Positions 15,475-25,300 of a stretch of DNA of 37,960 bases are shown here, in pieces. Position 1 is the first letter of the stretch. Each line of letters begins with the position of its first letter. The notes beneath the pieces are model-generated. The model saw nothing but the letters and a program-made list of their open reading frames with translations, did no database searches and was not told where the DNA came from. Source of the DNA: an uncultured Oscillospiraceae bacterium (lineage in GTDB: Bacteria; Bacillota; Clostridia; Oscillospirales; Oscillospiraceae); contig CATKZW010000002.1 of NCBI GenBank assembly GCA_949841465.1, forward strand, positions 1 through 37,960, read 5' to 3'. A program made the translations under genes and the position numbers.

Positions 15475-17361
15475 TCATAAAAGCACGATTGTAGTAACAA
15501 TTTGCACCGCACCTGCGGGACATTGGCTGTCTACCTTCAGCAGAGAACCAATCTTTGGTTCTTTCTCTCCTTCAAACAGCCAGGTATAATAGGGATCGCT
15601 GCCCTCGCTGCCGCCGGTAACAGCAGACAGCTCGACTTGCTCAGCAAGGGAACTGGAAACCGTGACCTGCGCCACTGCGGCATCGCCCCGCAGGAGCAGC
15701 CAGCCGCCGTCGGTTTCCTGTACCTCAATTCCTTCCGCGAGGTGATGCAACAATGTACACTTGCTGGCTTCCTTCACCTCCAGGTCGTCTGTAATGGTCA
15801 CAACTCCGTTTCCCTTATCATAAGCCAGGGTCCGCTCCTGTTTCACATTTTCAAAACGTGTCTGAACTGCGGAAGCCGTTTTTACTGGAGAATCCATATC
15901 ATATGAGGTGATCTTTGTGTTATACGCCGCATCAGTAATCGACTGTGACCCAGACGCGCCAAAGGTAACCGGAAACGCCTGATCATCCACACAGAGGACA
16001 TTATGCGCATAGCCGGAGTAGGCATGTTTGGTCATTTCATGAGTGTAGTTATAATCTCTGTTCCCGGCCTCTACAAACAGGTCGCCTTTGTGGTAAAGTA
16101 TGAAGCTCAAATCATCGCCGTGCTTATGCGCCCTCGAATGCGTAGACGCCATAAATAAGAGATAGGTTGACTCCTCCGGCGTGTCTTCCCAGGAACTGCG
16201 CATAACGGCATAGCCCCCTTGCGGGAATACGATATCAGCCGGTGGCTGAACGCCCGCTGTTCCACCCGATGCCACATAATTAAATTCCGGATTACTATAC
16301 TGCAAACCGACCAATGGTGAATATCTGCGGATGCTGTCTCCGATGGAAGGCCAAGAATTATCCGGCTGTACGATCATCGCCAGATACACCCCCGTTTTCT
16401 CATAAAGATCTGCCAGCCATTGTGCATATTCGGAATCAATTTCGGAGAAAATAGCGCTGAACCGCAACATCTTTATGGCTACGTTTCTTTGATAATCTGG
16501 GGAGTGTTCTGTATGAACACCATCTTCAGTAAAGCAAAATTCAAAGTACTCTCTGGAACGCTTTGCGGCCAAATCTAAATACTGCTGACGCAAGGGCTCC
16601 TCTGCCAGCAGCAGTGCATAAGCAGTCAGCCCCAAATCCTGATACATTCCATGATTATGACGCTTTTTGTAGAAGGACTCCTGAGCAAGCAGATCAGCCT
16701 GTTCCGCCAGAGATTCTCTAATCCTTTCTCCGTCCTCGGGAGTAAAGTCTTGTTCCCACCGGGAAAAATACCAACTCATGCGCAGGACTCGACGGGCAAC
16801 TGAATCGTCATTCCATGCCCACTTGTTGTCAAAATCAATGGTCGGATTGCTATTGACCCAATCCACGATAAAGTCCATAATCAGTTTCGTATATGCCTCA
16901 TCCCCGCTGTCAACATAAGCAGAATAGGATATATCCAGAAAAAGAAAGCCATGCATTTGGTAGCAAAAGCTGGTATCTGTATCCAGATACTTGGCGCAGC
17001 TCCAGTCATAGGGAACTGTGATTGGGTTGTCATTCTTTCCAGTTCCATTAATAACATTTGCATAGGCTTTATTGCTGCTACTAAGGATCTCCTTCTCCAG
17101 TTGTTTTTCCCATTCTGTTAAAAATTCCTTGTTGCTGCTTTCAAGCGTTTCCGACGCAAACAGTTCTTCTTCTTTTGGTAAGGATTCATCGGCGACCGGT
17201 GAGGACTCGACCTCACCGGTCGTCCAAGCGATGCTTGGACGACAACAGCTACTAAGCCCCCCTAACAAAGAAAAAAATATAAATAAAGAAATTGGGATAA
17301 GAATATTATGGTTACGCACCCAACATTTCCCCACTACGTTCTTTTTTGGGCTTTCTTGCAT
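15475..17361 (-). CDS. Heparinase II/III-type polysaccharide lyase lipoprotein
   Basis: The 628-residue protein has an N-terminal signal with lipobox LSSC (Cys39) and a Glu/Ser-rich linker (45-95). It then has an alpha-helical toroid domain (about 115-340) with NHGMYQD (236-242) and EHSPDYQ (285-291), and a C-terminal beta-sandwich starting with HSRAHKHGDDLSF (408-420) and VEAGNRDYNY. This is the heparinase II/III fold, in which His and Tyr residues remove a proton from uronic acid and cleave the chain by beta-elimination. The substrate is not known. The neighbouring WecB and WecC enzymes suggest a ManNAcA-containing polymer. It would be anchored outside the membrane. Residues 34-60 are encoded by a 77-bp block shared with the next lyase. 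Confidence 0.83.
   Translation of the reverse strand: MQESPKKNVVGKCWVRNHNILIPISLFIFFSLLGGLSSCCRPSIAWTTGEVESSPVADESLPKEEELFASETLESSNKEFLTEWEKQLEKEILSSSNKAYANVINGTGKNDNPITVPYDWSCAKYLDTDTSFCYQMHGFLFLDISYSAYVDSGDEAYTKLIMDFIVDWVNSNPTIDFDNKWAWNDDSVARRVLRMSWYFSRWEQDFTPEDGERIRESLAEQADLLAQESFYKKRHNHGMYQDLGLTAYALLLAEEPLRQQYLDLAAKRSREYFEFCFTEDGVHTEHSPDYQRNVAIKMLRFSAIFSEIDSEYAQWLADLYEKTGVYLAMIVQPDNSWPSIGDSIRRYSPLVGLQYSNPEFNYVASGGTAGVQPPADIVFPQGGYAVMRSSWEDTPEESTYLLFMASTHSRAHKHGDDLSFILYHKGDLFVEAGNRDYNYTHEMTKHAYSGYAHNVLCVDDQAFPVTFGASGSQSITDAAYNTKITSYDMDSPVKTASAVQTRFENVKQERTLAYDKGNGVVTITDDLEVKEASKCTLLHHLAEGIEVQETDGGWLLLRGDAAVAQVTVSSSLAEQVELSAVTGGSEGSDPYYTWLFEGEKEPKIGSLLKVDSQCPAGAVQIVTTIVLL
17183..17259. repeat. 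77-bp double-palindrome block, copy 1
   Basis: The block holds a 12-bp stem (17193-17204 with 17211-17222, loop ACTCGA) and an adjoining 10-bp stem (17220-17229 with 17233-17242, loop GAT). It lies inside the coding sequence, from the lipobox to a few residues beyond it. The copy at 19182-19258 differs at about nine positions, and several of these keep the stems intact. The 10-bp stem loop reads GAT here and ATC there, the reverse complement. Confidence 0.9.
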
Positions 17362-17422
17362 TATTAATTTCCACTCCCTTTCTAAAATTTTTTATCAAAA
17401 AAGTTATTGGAATAATGCTTTT

Positions 17423-19360
17423 TTAATTTTCGCGCAACTTTATCATCTGCTCATTGTTTTCATTATCCATGTACCAAAAGGCTTTCTCATCGTCATTCCA
17501 ATTAAATTGGGCAATATCAATATTTCTTCCATTTTCATCTTCAATTGTAATCAAAGTAACAAATTTTGTAGTTTCAGCAGTTTCTGAAAACCTTATTGAA
17601 TATATATAATCAACCTGCCCTGTTTTGGGTGAATATTGTCCATAGGGTGTTCCAGCCTCTCCTTTCAGTACCTCTGATGATGTATTATTTCTAAGCTGCT
17701 TTATTCTCACAAAATAATCTGTATCAGCAATTTGCATGAGGGCCTCATTATCCATAGCCGATATTATCTTCATATCTGGTCCACATTGAAAATTTTGAGT
17801 ATACTTGTGACTATTTTGTGACACGCATTCATCAACCAACAATATGGCTTCCTTAAAATTAATAAAGTGCCGAATAAGATCCGCATCCTCAAAATAATTG
17901 TTAATGCCCAATACATAATCCAACGGTTCATTTTCTGATAAAGTATAACTTACAATTCCTGCCTTTCCCGGCTCATTCTTCTTTGCGTAATATGTCTTAT
18001 CATCAATTGAAATAGCATTATGACCAGCAGCAGAAGTTAAATATCTTCTCAAACTATTGCTGACATATCCATAAAAGCCCGGATCAACAAAGATATCATG
18101 ACCTTTTGCATAGTATTGAAATGAATTATCATCATCCTGTTTGTGGACAACTGATAGAAATCCACTTTTAAACATTGCCCATGAAGAATCCTCAAATCCA
18201 TCTGCATCCCATGTTTCTCTTGCGATATAGTACCCTGCCTTTGGAAATATAAAACTTGTATCTTTAGGTTTTACACCCTGAGTTCCTTTCGATGTAACAT
18301 ATTCTAAAATGCTGCCATTGCTTCCCGTTGTTTCACTATATACTGTTACAGATGTTTCGCCGTGCCCGGATGAAACTGAATTTGGTTTAATCATCAATCC
18401 TTCTATGTTCTCACTGATTTTTAACTCTTCCAACTTATTCTTTCCCCAATCGTCATCATAGGCCAACAGAAAGCTGATAATATGGCTATATAAATCCTTA
18501 TTATATATCTGATAATTAAAACTGTTTTCCGTACTTATCATTTCATCTGTAAATTCAAAGTCCCATTGCTCTTGAAGTCTTTCTTTCGCGAGAGAAACCA
18601 GCTCATCAGATTTGTCATTATTAAGGAAATATGCGGCAAGTATTAATGCTCTGTCCTGCATAACTCCGTGGTTATGATTCTTATAATAGCAATTTTCATC
18701 GCATAATTTATCTATATGAAATTCAATCAGTTCCACTATTTCAGCTATGCCTTCTTCATCGAAGTACCCATGTTCAATTCCTGCAATAGCATAATATACC
18801 AGATTGTCTGTTCTCATTGCCATTCCATGGTGATCCCATACAAATACATTATTTTCCGAAATTTCTTTATTAGCTTCGTACGTTCTCCAGCTTCTTATAA
18901 AATCAGTCGCTAAGTCCATATATTTTTCATTATTTGTTCTATCATACGCACAGCTTAAAAATAAAACCGGCTGAAGCCCTTGAAGGTTCAGCTGAAACGT
19001 AGTTGGTAACGTTCCTACTTCCATATTCCAGTCAAGGCTATTCAAATTTTTATCGTCATATTCAGGTCTATCAGCCCGTCCTACACAGAGTTTACCATTG
19101 ATTAGATCACCTGCAAATTCCTCGCTTCTTTCTGTTGAAAGCCATGTGATACTGTTCTTGAGCTTTTCAATGTTGGACAAAGATTCATCGGCGGCCGGTG
19201 AGGACTCGACCTCACCGGTTGTCCAAGCATCGCTTGGACAACAACAGCCACTAAGCCCATTTAATAAGGAAAGTGCCAGAAGAAGAGCGCCAAGAGAGCG
19301 AATTTTCCATTTATATCTCCACCGTTGCCCTGTTACCCTCTCTTTTTCTATTTCTTTCAT
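17423..19360 (-). CDS. Second heparinase II/III-type polysaccharide lyase lipoprotein
   Basis: The 645-residue protein has a lipobox LSGC (Cys39), a short linker, a helical toroid domain with KNHNHGVMQDRA and STENSFNYQ motifs, and a C-terminal beta domain with VVHKQDDDNSFQYY and FVDPGFYGYV. The layout equals that of the first lyase, but the sequences are strongly diverged outside residues 31-60, so the two probably cut different linkages or ends. In the beta domain, HKQDDD replaces the HKHGDD of its partner. The base composition is strikingly A+T-rich, with codons such as AAT, ATA and AAA, unlike the locus upstream. This points to a separate transfer. It lies between the MBOAT gene and the first lyase gene. 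Confidence 0.8.
   Translation of the reverse strand: MKEIEKERVTGQRWRYKWKIRSLGALLLALSLLNGLSGCCCPSDAWTTGEVESSPAADESLSNIEKLKNSITWLSTERSEEFAGDLINGKLCVGRADRPEYDDKNLNSLDWNMEVGTLPTTFQLNLQGLQPVLFLSCAYDRTNNEKYMDLATDFIRSWRTYEANKEISENNVFVWDHHGMAMRTDNLVYYAIAGIEHGYFDEEGIAEIVELIEFHIDKLCDENCYYKNHNHGVMQDRALILAAYFLNNDKSDELVSLAKERLQEQWDFEFTDEMISTENSFNYQIYNKDLYSHIISFLLAYDDDWGKNKLEELKISENIEGLMIKPNSVSSGHGETSVTVYSETTGSNGSILEYVTSKGTQGVKPKDTSFIFPKAGYYIARETWDADGFEDSSWAMFKSGFLSVVHKQDDDNSFQYYAKGHDIFVDPGFYGYVSNSLRRYLTSAAGHNAISIDDKTYYAKKNEPGKAGIVSYTLSENEPLDYVLGINNYFEDADLIRHFINFKEAILLVDECVSQNSHKYTQNFQCGPDMKIISAMDNEALMQIADTDYFVRIKQLRNNTSSEVLKGEAGTPYGQYSPKTGQVDYIYSIRFSETAETTKFVTLITIEDENGRNIDIAQFNWNDDEKAFWYMDNENNEQMIKLREN
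19182..19258. repeat. 77-bp double-palindrome block, copy 2
   Basis: This is the same block as at 17183-17259. The stems are CCGGTGAGG/CCTCACCGG (19195-19203 with 19210-19218) and TTGTCCAAGC/GCTTGGACAA (19219-19228 with 19232-19241). The C:G pair of copy 1 is replaced by T:A in copy 2, a compensatory change. It is GC-rich inside an otherwise A+T-rich gene. Confidence 0.9.
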
Positions 19361-19378
19361 TAGTAATCCATGCCCTTT

Positions 19379-20845
19379 CTAAAATTGGAAGTAAATAAAT
19401 GTACCCGTTTTCCCGTATACACCGAACAAAATGATTGTCAGCAGCGCAGCGTAATAGACTACCCAGCGGACCGGCAGACAGCAGTTTTTCAGTGACGTCC
19501 ACAAATCCTTCCGTTCTGACACCCAATCGGCCAGATACAAGACAGCAATTAGTATCCAGGAAAGAATAAACTCTTCTTTACCCACAGCCTTTGCCAGTGC
19601 CTGAATGGCGTCAATATTCCAGTCCTGCCCCAGCCGGGAAAAAATCACCATAGCATCCGCAAAAGAGTTTACTCGAAAGAACCCCCAGGCAAACGCCACA
19701 AGGCAGAACGTAATAAATGTGGACAAGAAGACTTGTATACCGGAATCCTCCTCTATATGAAGAAAGGCACGCGCCTTTCTTTTCCAAGTCAATGTAAACT
19801 CGCCGATCAACTGGTACAATCCGTGCAGAGCACCCCAGATCACGAATGTCCACGCCGCCCCGTGCCACAGACCGCTGACCAAAAACACAATCATGATATT
19901 AAGCGCCCAGTCAGCTTTCGAAATCCGGTTGCCGCCCAAGGGGATATACAGGTAATCTTTAAACCAGGTGGAAAGGGAAATATGCCATCGCCGCCAGAAT
20001 TCTTTGATGGAGCGGGCCAGATAGGGATGGTTAAAGTTGCGCATTAATCGGAATCCCAGCAGCTTTGCACTGCCAATGGCAATATTTGAGTATCCGCCAA
20101 AGTCGCAGTAAATCTGAAAGGTAAAAAACAGCGTGGCAATGAGATAGGCCGGACCGCCGTAAGCCCCTGCATCATTGTAGACAAGGTCCACGGTCTTAGC
20201 CAGCCGGTCCGCAATGACCAGCTTCTGGAACATGCCCAGTACGATCAGCATCAGCCCGTCACGAATTTCCTTCGCGTCCGGAGTATGCACCTCTTCAAAT
20301 TGGGGCAGCAGATTTGTGGAGCGCTCAATGGGACCTGCCACTAACTGAGGGAAGAAAGATACGTACAGCGCGTACTTGCCAAAGTGGTATTGACATGGGA
20401 TGCTCCCCCGGTAGACGTCAATCGTATAGCTCATCGCCTGAAAGGTGTAGAAGGAAATCCCTACCGGCAGTAACGGAGAAAAATCTGGTAAATGGAGTGT
20501 CCATTCCAATTGCTTCATCAAAGCCTGGAAGCTGTCAAGAAAGAAGCCGTAGTACTTAAACAGAATTAAAATAGACAAATTTACGCCAAGTGACAGTGCA
20601 ACTAGACACTTTTTTACGCGAGGCGCTCTTTGGCCGAAACGGTTGGCCTTGTCTATCAGCACACCGGAGGCAAAGGTAACTGCCGTACTCAGCAGCATTA
20701 GCAGCGCATATTTTGCATTCCAGCAGGCATAGAAGAAATAGCTGGCCAGCAGCAGCAGGACCCACCGGAATCGATGCGGCAGCAGGTAATACAGCAAACA
20801 TACGCATGGCAGAAACAGGATATAGGAAAAAGCGGTAAACTGCAT
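19379..20845 (-). CDS. MBOAT-family O-acyltransferase (AlgI/DltB-like)
   Basis: The 488-residue polytopic membrane protein shows the MBOAT signatures FWRRWHISLSTWFKDYLYIP (about 283-302) and SGLWHGAAWTFVIWG with the catalytic-type His328. MBOAT proteins of the AlgI/PatA/DltB branch pass acyl groups, usually acetyl, across the membrane to an extracellular partner that decorates a polysaccharide. The SGNH protein encoded just upstream is the expected partner, as in AlgI-AlgJ/AlgX or DltB-DltD. ATG at 20845 has AAAGGAGG seven bases upstream. The frame can be extended two codons to a TTG that sits in the ribosome-binding site. Confidence 0.92.
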   Translation of the reverse strand: MQFTAFSYILFLPCVCLLYYLLPHRFRWVLLLLASYFFYACWNAKYALLMLLSTAVTFASGVLIDKANRFGQRAPRVKKCLVALSLGVNLSILILFKYYGFFLDSFQALMKQLEWTLHLPDFSPLLPVGISFYTFQAMSYTIDVYRGSIPCQYHFGKYALYVSFFPQLVAGPIERSTNLLPQFEEVHTPDAKEIRDGLMLIVLGMFQKLVIADRLAKTVDLVYNDAGAYGGPAYLIATLFFTFQIYCDFGGYSNIAIGSAKLLGFRLMRNFNHPYLARSIKEFWRRWHISLSTWFKDYLYIPLGGNRISKADWALNIMIVFLVSGLWHGAAWTFVIWGALHGLYQLIGEFTLTWKRKARAFLHIEEDSGIQVFLSTFITFCLVAFAWGFFRVNSFADAMVIFSRLGQDWNIDAIQALAKAVGKEEFILSWILIAVLYLADWVSERKDLWTSLKNCCLPVRWVVYYAALLTIILFGVYGKTGTFIYFQF

Positions 20846-20935
20846 AGTCAATCCTCCTTTGGTGTTGGATATTACAAGAAAGTTTTATATTGATACAGAA
20901 CTTTCCGCCCTGTGCTGATTATGTAACATCCATCA

Positions 20936-22255
20936 TCAGGGTGCATTCACTTTGCTGCTGTTTTGCTTCATGAACGGCAGTGAGAGCTGAATTATTTTCT
21001 TCATTTCTTTGTCATATTGACTGGGAAGCATATCGCAATATAATTGATCGGCTTTTGCGGGGTCCAGTTCCAATTCGCAGAAGTTTTCTTTTGACCAGTC
21101 CTTTACAACCTCTTCTCCAAGACGAAAACGATAGCGTGCATTCTTGTCAAAATTTTCCATCTCGTAGCGATATACTCCCCTTGTATCGGGCAATTGTTCA
21201 ATGGATTCTGTGCGGTAGGCAAACACAGGGCGGTAATCCGGTTCAGGCTGGTCAGGAAGAAAGCCCTGCTCCAAAAACCAGGTGGTAAATTTCACTGCGC
21301 CTCGACGATTCATATGACCGGCATCATAAAAGTCATCCAGATTCAGTCCAATCTCCCGAATGGACAAATGGAAATCCTGCACAAGCCGACAGCATGGGTA
21401 ATCTGCCGCGATTTCTTCAATCCGATTCATGCTGTGAATGAGCCTCTTATTTACTTTAAGCGTAGGAGATGTTAAGATCAGCACGGGAATCTGCCGCCTC
21501 TGTGCAAGTTCCAAAAAGGAAATCAGCGCAGCCTCATTTATTGGGTCAGTGATCTGCTTTTCACTGTCAGATGCATAAAAAGATATCAGCGCATCTTCTA
21601 TCTTCTTGGGTGTGACAGTTCCCCCGGTATAAGTATTTCGAAATTTATAACCACTCACATCAGCGTGTTTATAGCGGTTTACAGCAGGAGCATTTTCCCA
21701 GAGCTTTTCCCAACGCGACCATGTAAATTGTGGCCGAAACAACTGGGAAACACCGAATGGAATATCATTCAAATGCAAAACGCTGCAGGCAGCCCGAATA
21801 CGGTCCATAGGAGATCTCATTCCGTCAATATCCCGATACATATACTCCTGCTTTTCTGTTTGCATCGTCACACGCGTATTCGTAATAATACTATCTGCTT
21901 CCAAAAGGACCACATCCGGCGTATAGCTGTTTAAAACCGTTTTGAAGTTCTCAAGCGTTAAAAACATAGTTTCGCTTGATGAACCCAAAACGCCGCACGA
22001 CAATCCGGTGGATCCAGTGATGATATCCGGGACGTATGCGGTAAAGGCATGAGAGTTTCCCATAATCAGGATATCAGGTCCTTTGCCTGCCTCGATGGTC
22101 TCCCAAACGGTGCAAACTTGAGAATTATCGTAAAAAAGAACGTCTAATGCGTTCAATAGCAGAGCAAAAATCAGAATAAATGCCGCTAAGGCGAGGGCGT
22201 CCTTTTTATGGACGCCCCGCCTTGCAGCTCTATCCTGCCGCTGTAATTCTTCCAT
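20936..22255 (-). CDS. Membrane-anchored SGNH-family acyltransferase partner (AlgJ/DltD-like)
   Basis: The 439-residue protein has one N-terminal membrane helix (about 19-40). Its extracytoplasmic SGNH-like domain has the nucleophile Ser68 in MGNSHAF and the acid/base pair Asp311 and His314 in DAGHMNRRG. This is the layout of proteins that take acyl groups from an MBOAT partner and put them on surface polymers. ATG at 22255 is preferred: it has a GGGGGGAG ribosome-binding site and gives a normal topology. The longer open frame to 22417 overlaps the next gene. It is paired with the MBOAT gene, with about 90 bases between them. Confidence 0.82.
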   Translation of the reverse strand: MEELQRQDRAARRGVHKKDALALAAFILIFALLLNALDVLFYDNSQVCTVWETIEAGKGPDILIMGNSHAFTAYVPDIITGSTGLSCGVLGSSSETMFLTLENFKTVLNSYTPDVVLLEADSIITNTRVTMQTEKQEYMYRDIDGMRSPMDRIRAACSVLHLNDIPFGVSQLFRPQFTWSRWEKLWENAPAVNRYKHADVSGYKFRNTYTGGTVTPKKIEDALISFYASDSEKQITDPINEAALISFLELAQRRQIPVLILTSPTLKVNKRLIHSMNRIEEIAADYPCCRLVQDFHLSIREIGLNLDDFYDAGHMNRRGAVKFTTWFLEQGFLPDQPEPDYRPVFAYRTESIEQLPDTRGVYRYEMENFDKNARYRFRLGEEVVKDWSKENFCELELDPAKADQLYCDMLPSQYDKEMKKIIQLSLPFMKQNSSKVNAP

Positions 22256-22331
22256 GCCTTTTTCTCCCCCCGTAAAAATTGGCGACAGCCTATATGTCCT
22301 ATATGCGCCAGAGGGCACAAGCTGCGGGTAT

Positions 22332-25300
22332 TTATAATTTACGCTCCTGGTTAGCCTGCCGGATATAGGCCAAGGCCTGATCGTATTGGCCGGCATTGCA
22401 GTACATCGCAAACTCATTGATCACCGGACTGTTTCCGTCATAGCAGTCCAGATACATCTTGTGCATTTCATAGACAATCTTTGTGCACGCCTCCTCGTCC
22501 TCCGGCTTTGCGCGGCAGAGCGATTTCAAAAGCCAGCCGCTGAAATAGTAGTTATAGCGGTACTGCGCATAGAATTCCAGCAAATCATGCTCCTGCAAAA
22601 ATTTCCGCCGCGGTCCCTCAATGAGACGGCACTTCTCAAAATAGTTTTTCCCGATAGAGTTGGTGACGGAATTGCTGGTCGCCGCATAATAAACATGCAC
22701 CGTCAGACGGGTGATGCGGATGGACCGCGCATGCGCAATGATCTCCCATCCAAACAGAGTATCCTGCCCGGCAGCGCCGGGAACCTCCTCCAGATGGTTT
22801 TCCACCAGCAGCGACCGCCGGATCAGCATGGCCTGTATGCTCATGGCAACCAGATTGCTCTCCATCAGCAGCTGCCTCATATCACCGCTGTATACGTCGC
22901 TTCCCCGGTCGGCACACCCCAGCCGGTCATAATTGTAGTATCGTTTTTGAGCCGGCTGATTCGTACATTTCATCAGTTCGCCCAGCACCACATCATAAGG
23001 CATATCCTCCGGAGCCTCATCCAGCATGTCATACATCGCGGCGTATGCGTCATTGACGGCTTCGTTGTCCGGATCCAAGAAAGTGACATACTCCGTGTCC
23101 GCCAGCTGAACGCCCTTGTTCCGGGGCCGCGAGGCACTGCCGCTGCCGCCCTCATCAAAGAAATAGGCGGTGACATTGGGATATGTACGCTCCAAGTAAC
23201 GTACGATATTCGGTGTTTTCCCATCGGTAGAACCATCGTCCACCAGGAAAATGTGCATTTTGCTGAACATCGTACTGCGCTGGAGGCTGGCAAGGCATTT
23301 GGCCATCAGAAAATGGCCGTTATTATAAACCGGCACAATTACACTGATCAGCAGCCCGTCCGGCAGCGGCTTTTCCTGCGGCTTCCGCGCATTGTAGTTA
23401 AAATGGTCGATGCTGTAACCATTTGGCAGCTCTTGTCCATCCGCCATCGTCAACAGCGCCTGAGACTGGAACGCCTCCCGCCAGAACAGGGTGCGGTACT
23501 TACTTTCCATCCGATCTACGTAGTCATGCTCTGTCCCAGTATGCAGCTCGTCTCCAATCCAGTAGGCATCCTTGGTGATATAATCGCATGCGGTGTATTT
23601 AAAGCCATTGGCCATATCCTCCAGATAGAAGATTTCATAATCCATCTCTTCTGCAAAAAAGGCCGCCATGTCATAGTGCTCCAGCTCCTCCGGCGTTACG
23701 CTGCCGGCAAAAAGCAAGGTTTTTTCCGGATAGGTCTGCCGTTCAAACATATCACGAATGCGGGGCGTATCTCTATCGGCGATCACGGCGATGCGCCGCG
23801 CCGGCTGGTCCAGCGACACGCCGGCGGCGGAGGTCAGGGTGCCGAGGCGGTCAAAGCAGGTCTCGCCGGTCATCATGGCGCGGACGCCTTCAATCTGCCT
23901 GCGATAGATTTCCTCTGGCTGCATATGCTTTAAAATTTCCACAACCTCTTGCTGCTCGTTTGCGATGAATACAAAGGGCAGCTTGTCATTAACGCCGGCG
24001 CTGTAGTTGGAAATCTGCAGGGAACCGCAGGCCTGCAGCTCGTAGCCGCGATTGGCAAACATCGTCAAACTATTCTTTACCGTATTGATATCCAGCGCCC
24101 AGTCATAGAGCTTGTGGAGCTTCTGCAAATCGGCATGGTCAATGGGAGGGGAGATACTGGGCCAATATTTCGGCGGGAAGCGATAATTGGGCGCGTATCT
24201 GCTGTAATTCCGGTCAACAATCTTCAGCGGAACGTCTGCTTCCATAATGCCGTCCATTAGTAGCCGCATATCTTTGCAGCGCCCCGGATATTTATTCATC
24301 CAGGAGCCGGAGAAAATTACACCCGGCTTCTTATCCCGGTTCCGCATCCCCACCGGATTATGAATCAGCGGATTGATGCCGAACGGCAGCACATGGATTT
24401 GCTGCGCGGTGCAGTCCTCTTGGTATTTTTCCACGACTTCCGCACAGCTGGTGAACACGATATCACTGTGCTGCGCAATCGGTAAAAAGAAGTCATAATT
24501 TGGGGGGTCCTCTTTAGAATAAAAGACTGAGGGAATTCCACGTTCTTTACAAGCCGCCATAATCTTAAAGATCGTCTCTTGCCGCTCGGAGCCCGGTTTG
24601 GCAGCCCCCCGCCATTCCTCGTTCAGCCCGCTCCATGCGGAAACCATCAGCAGAAAATCAATCTCCTGAATCTGCTCTTCCCAGTGGTCAGGGGTTAGAA
24701 ACAGAAAATCGGCCGCGTCCTTGATGCTGTCCAGGAAAAATCGGTCCGCGACAATCCCGATTCTAAGCTGGCAGCGCTGATAATACCGGCAGCCGCTGCT
24801 CTGGGGCAAAGCGTCTATCAAGGGTTTGACCTGCTGGAAAAAATCCCGGTCCGTTTTTCTTTCAAATTCCGCTTGAGGCACATAGGCCCAGTCTGGACCT
24901 TTGCGTCCTTTTTTTGCGGCGGAATTTGCAGTTTCAAAATGTGGCAGTATAAATTTTTTGATGAATGGACGGAATTTCATATAAAGTCTGGTCAAAAGCG
25001 GATGGCTGAAAACAAACTCGCGAATTTGATTTTTCCACTTTTCACGACGGGCAGCTTTGGCGCGCCGCCGCTTTCCCTTATAGGTCCACCATTTAATTTG
25101 CAGCCGCCCAAACTTGGATTTGGACAAAACATCATATTTTCGAGTTAAATCTTTTAACTTGTTGTCCAAGATCTTTTGCTTCTTCAGCAAGTCTTTTTCC
25201 TTTTTTGACAGATCTGCATACTTATCAAGCAAAGCCGTGTATTGGCCGGACAACAACTCATGTTTGCTGACCAGGCTTTCGTGCTCATTGACCAAAATTT

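Noticed and set aside
20878-20905. GAAAGTT/AACTTTC inverted repeat between the SGNH and MBOAT genes
   Set aside because: A 7-bp A+T-rich stem with a 14-base loop is expected by chance at this composition.
22256-22417. N-terminal extension of the SGNH protein
   Set aside because: It overlaps the end of the fusion gene. ATG at 22255 has a strong ribosome-binding site and gives a normal single-helix topology.
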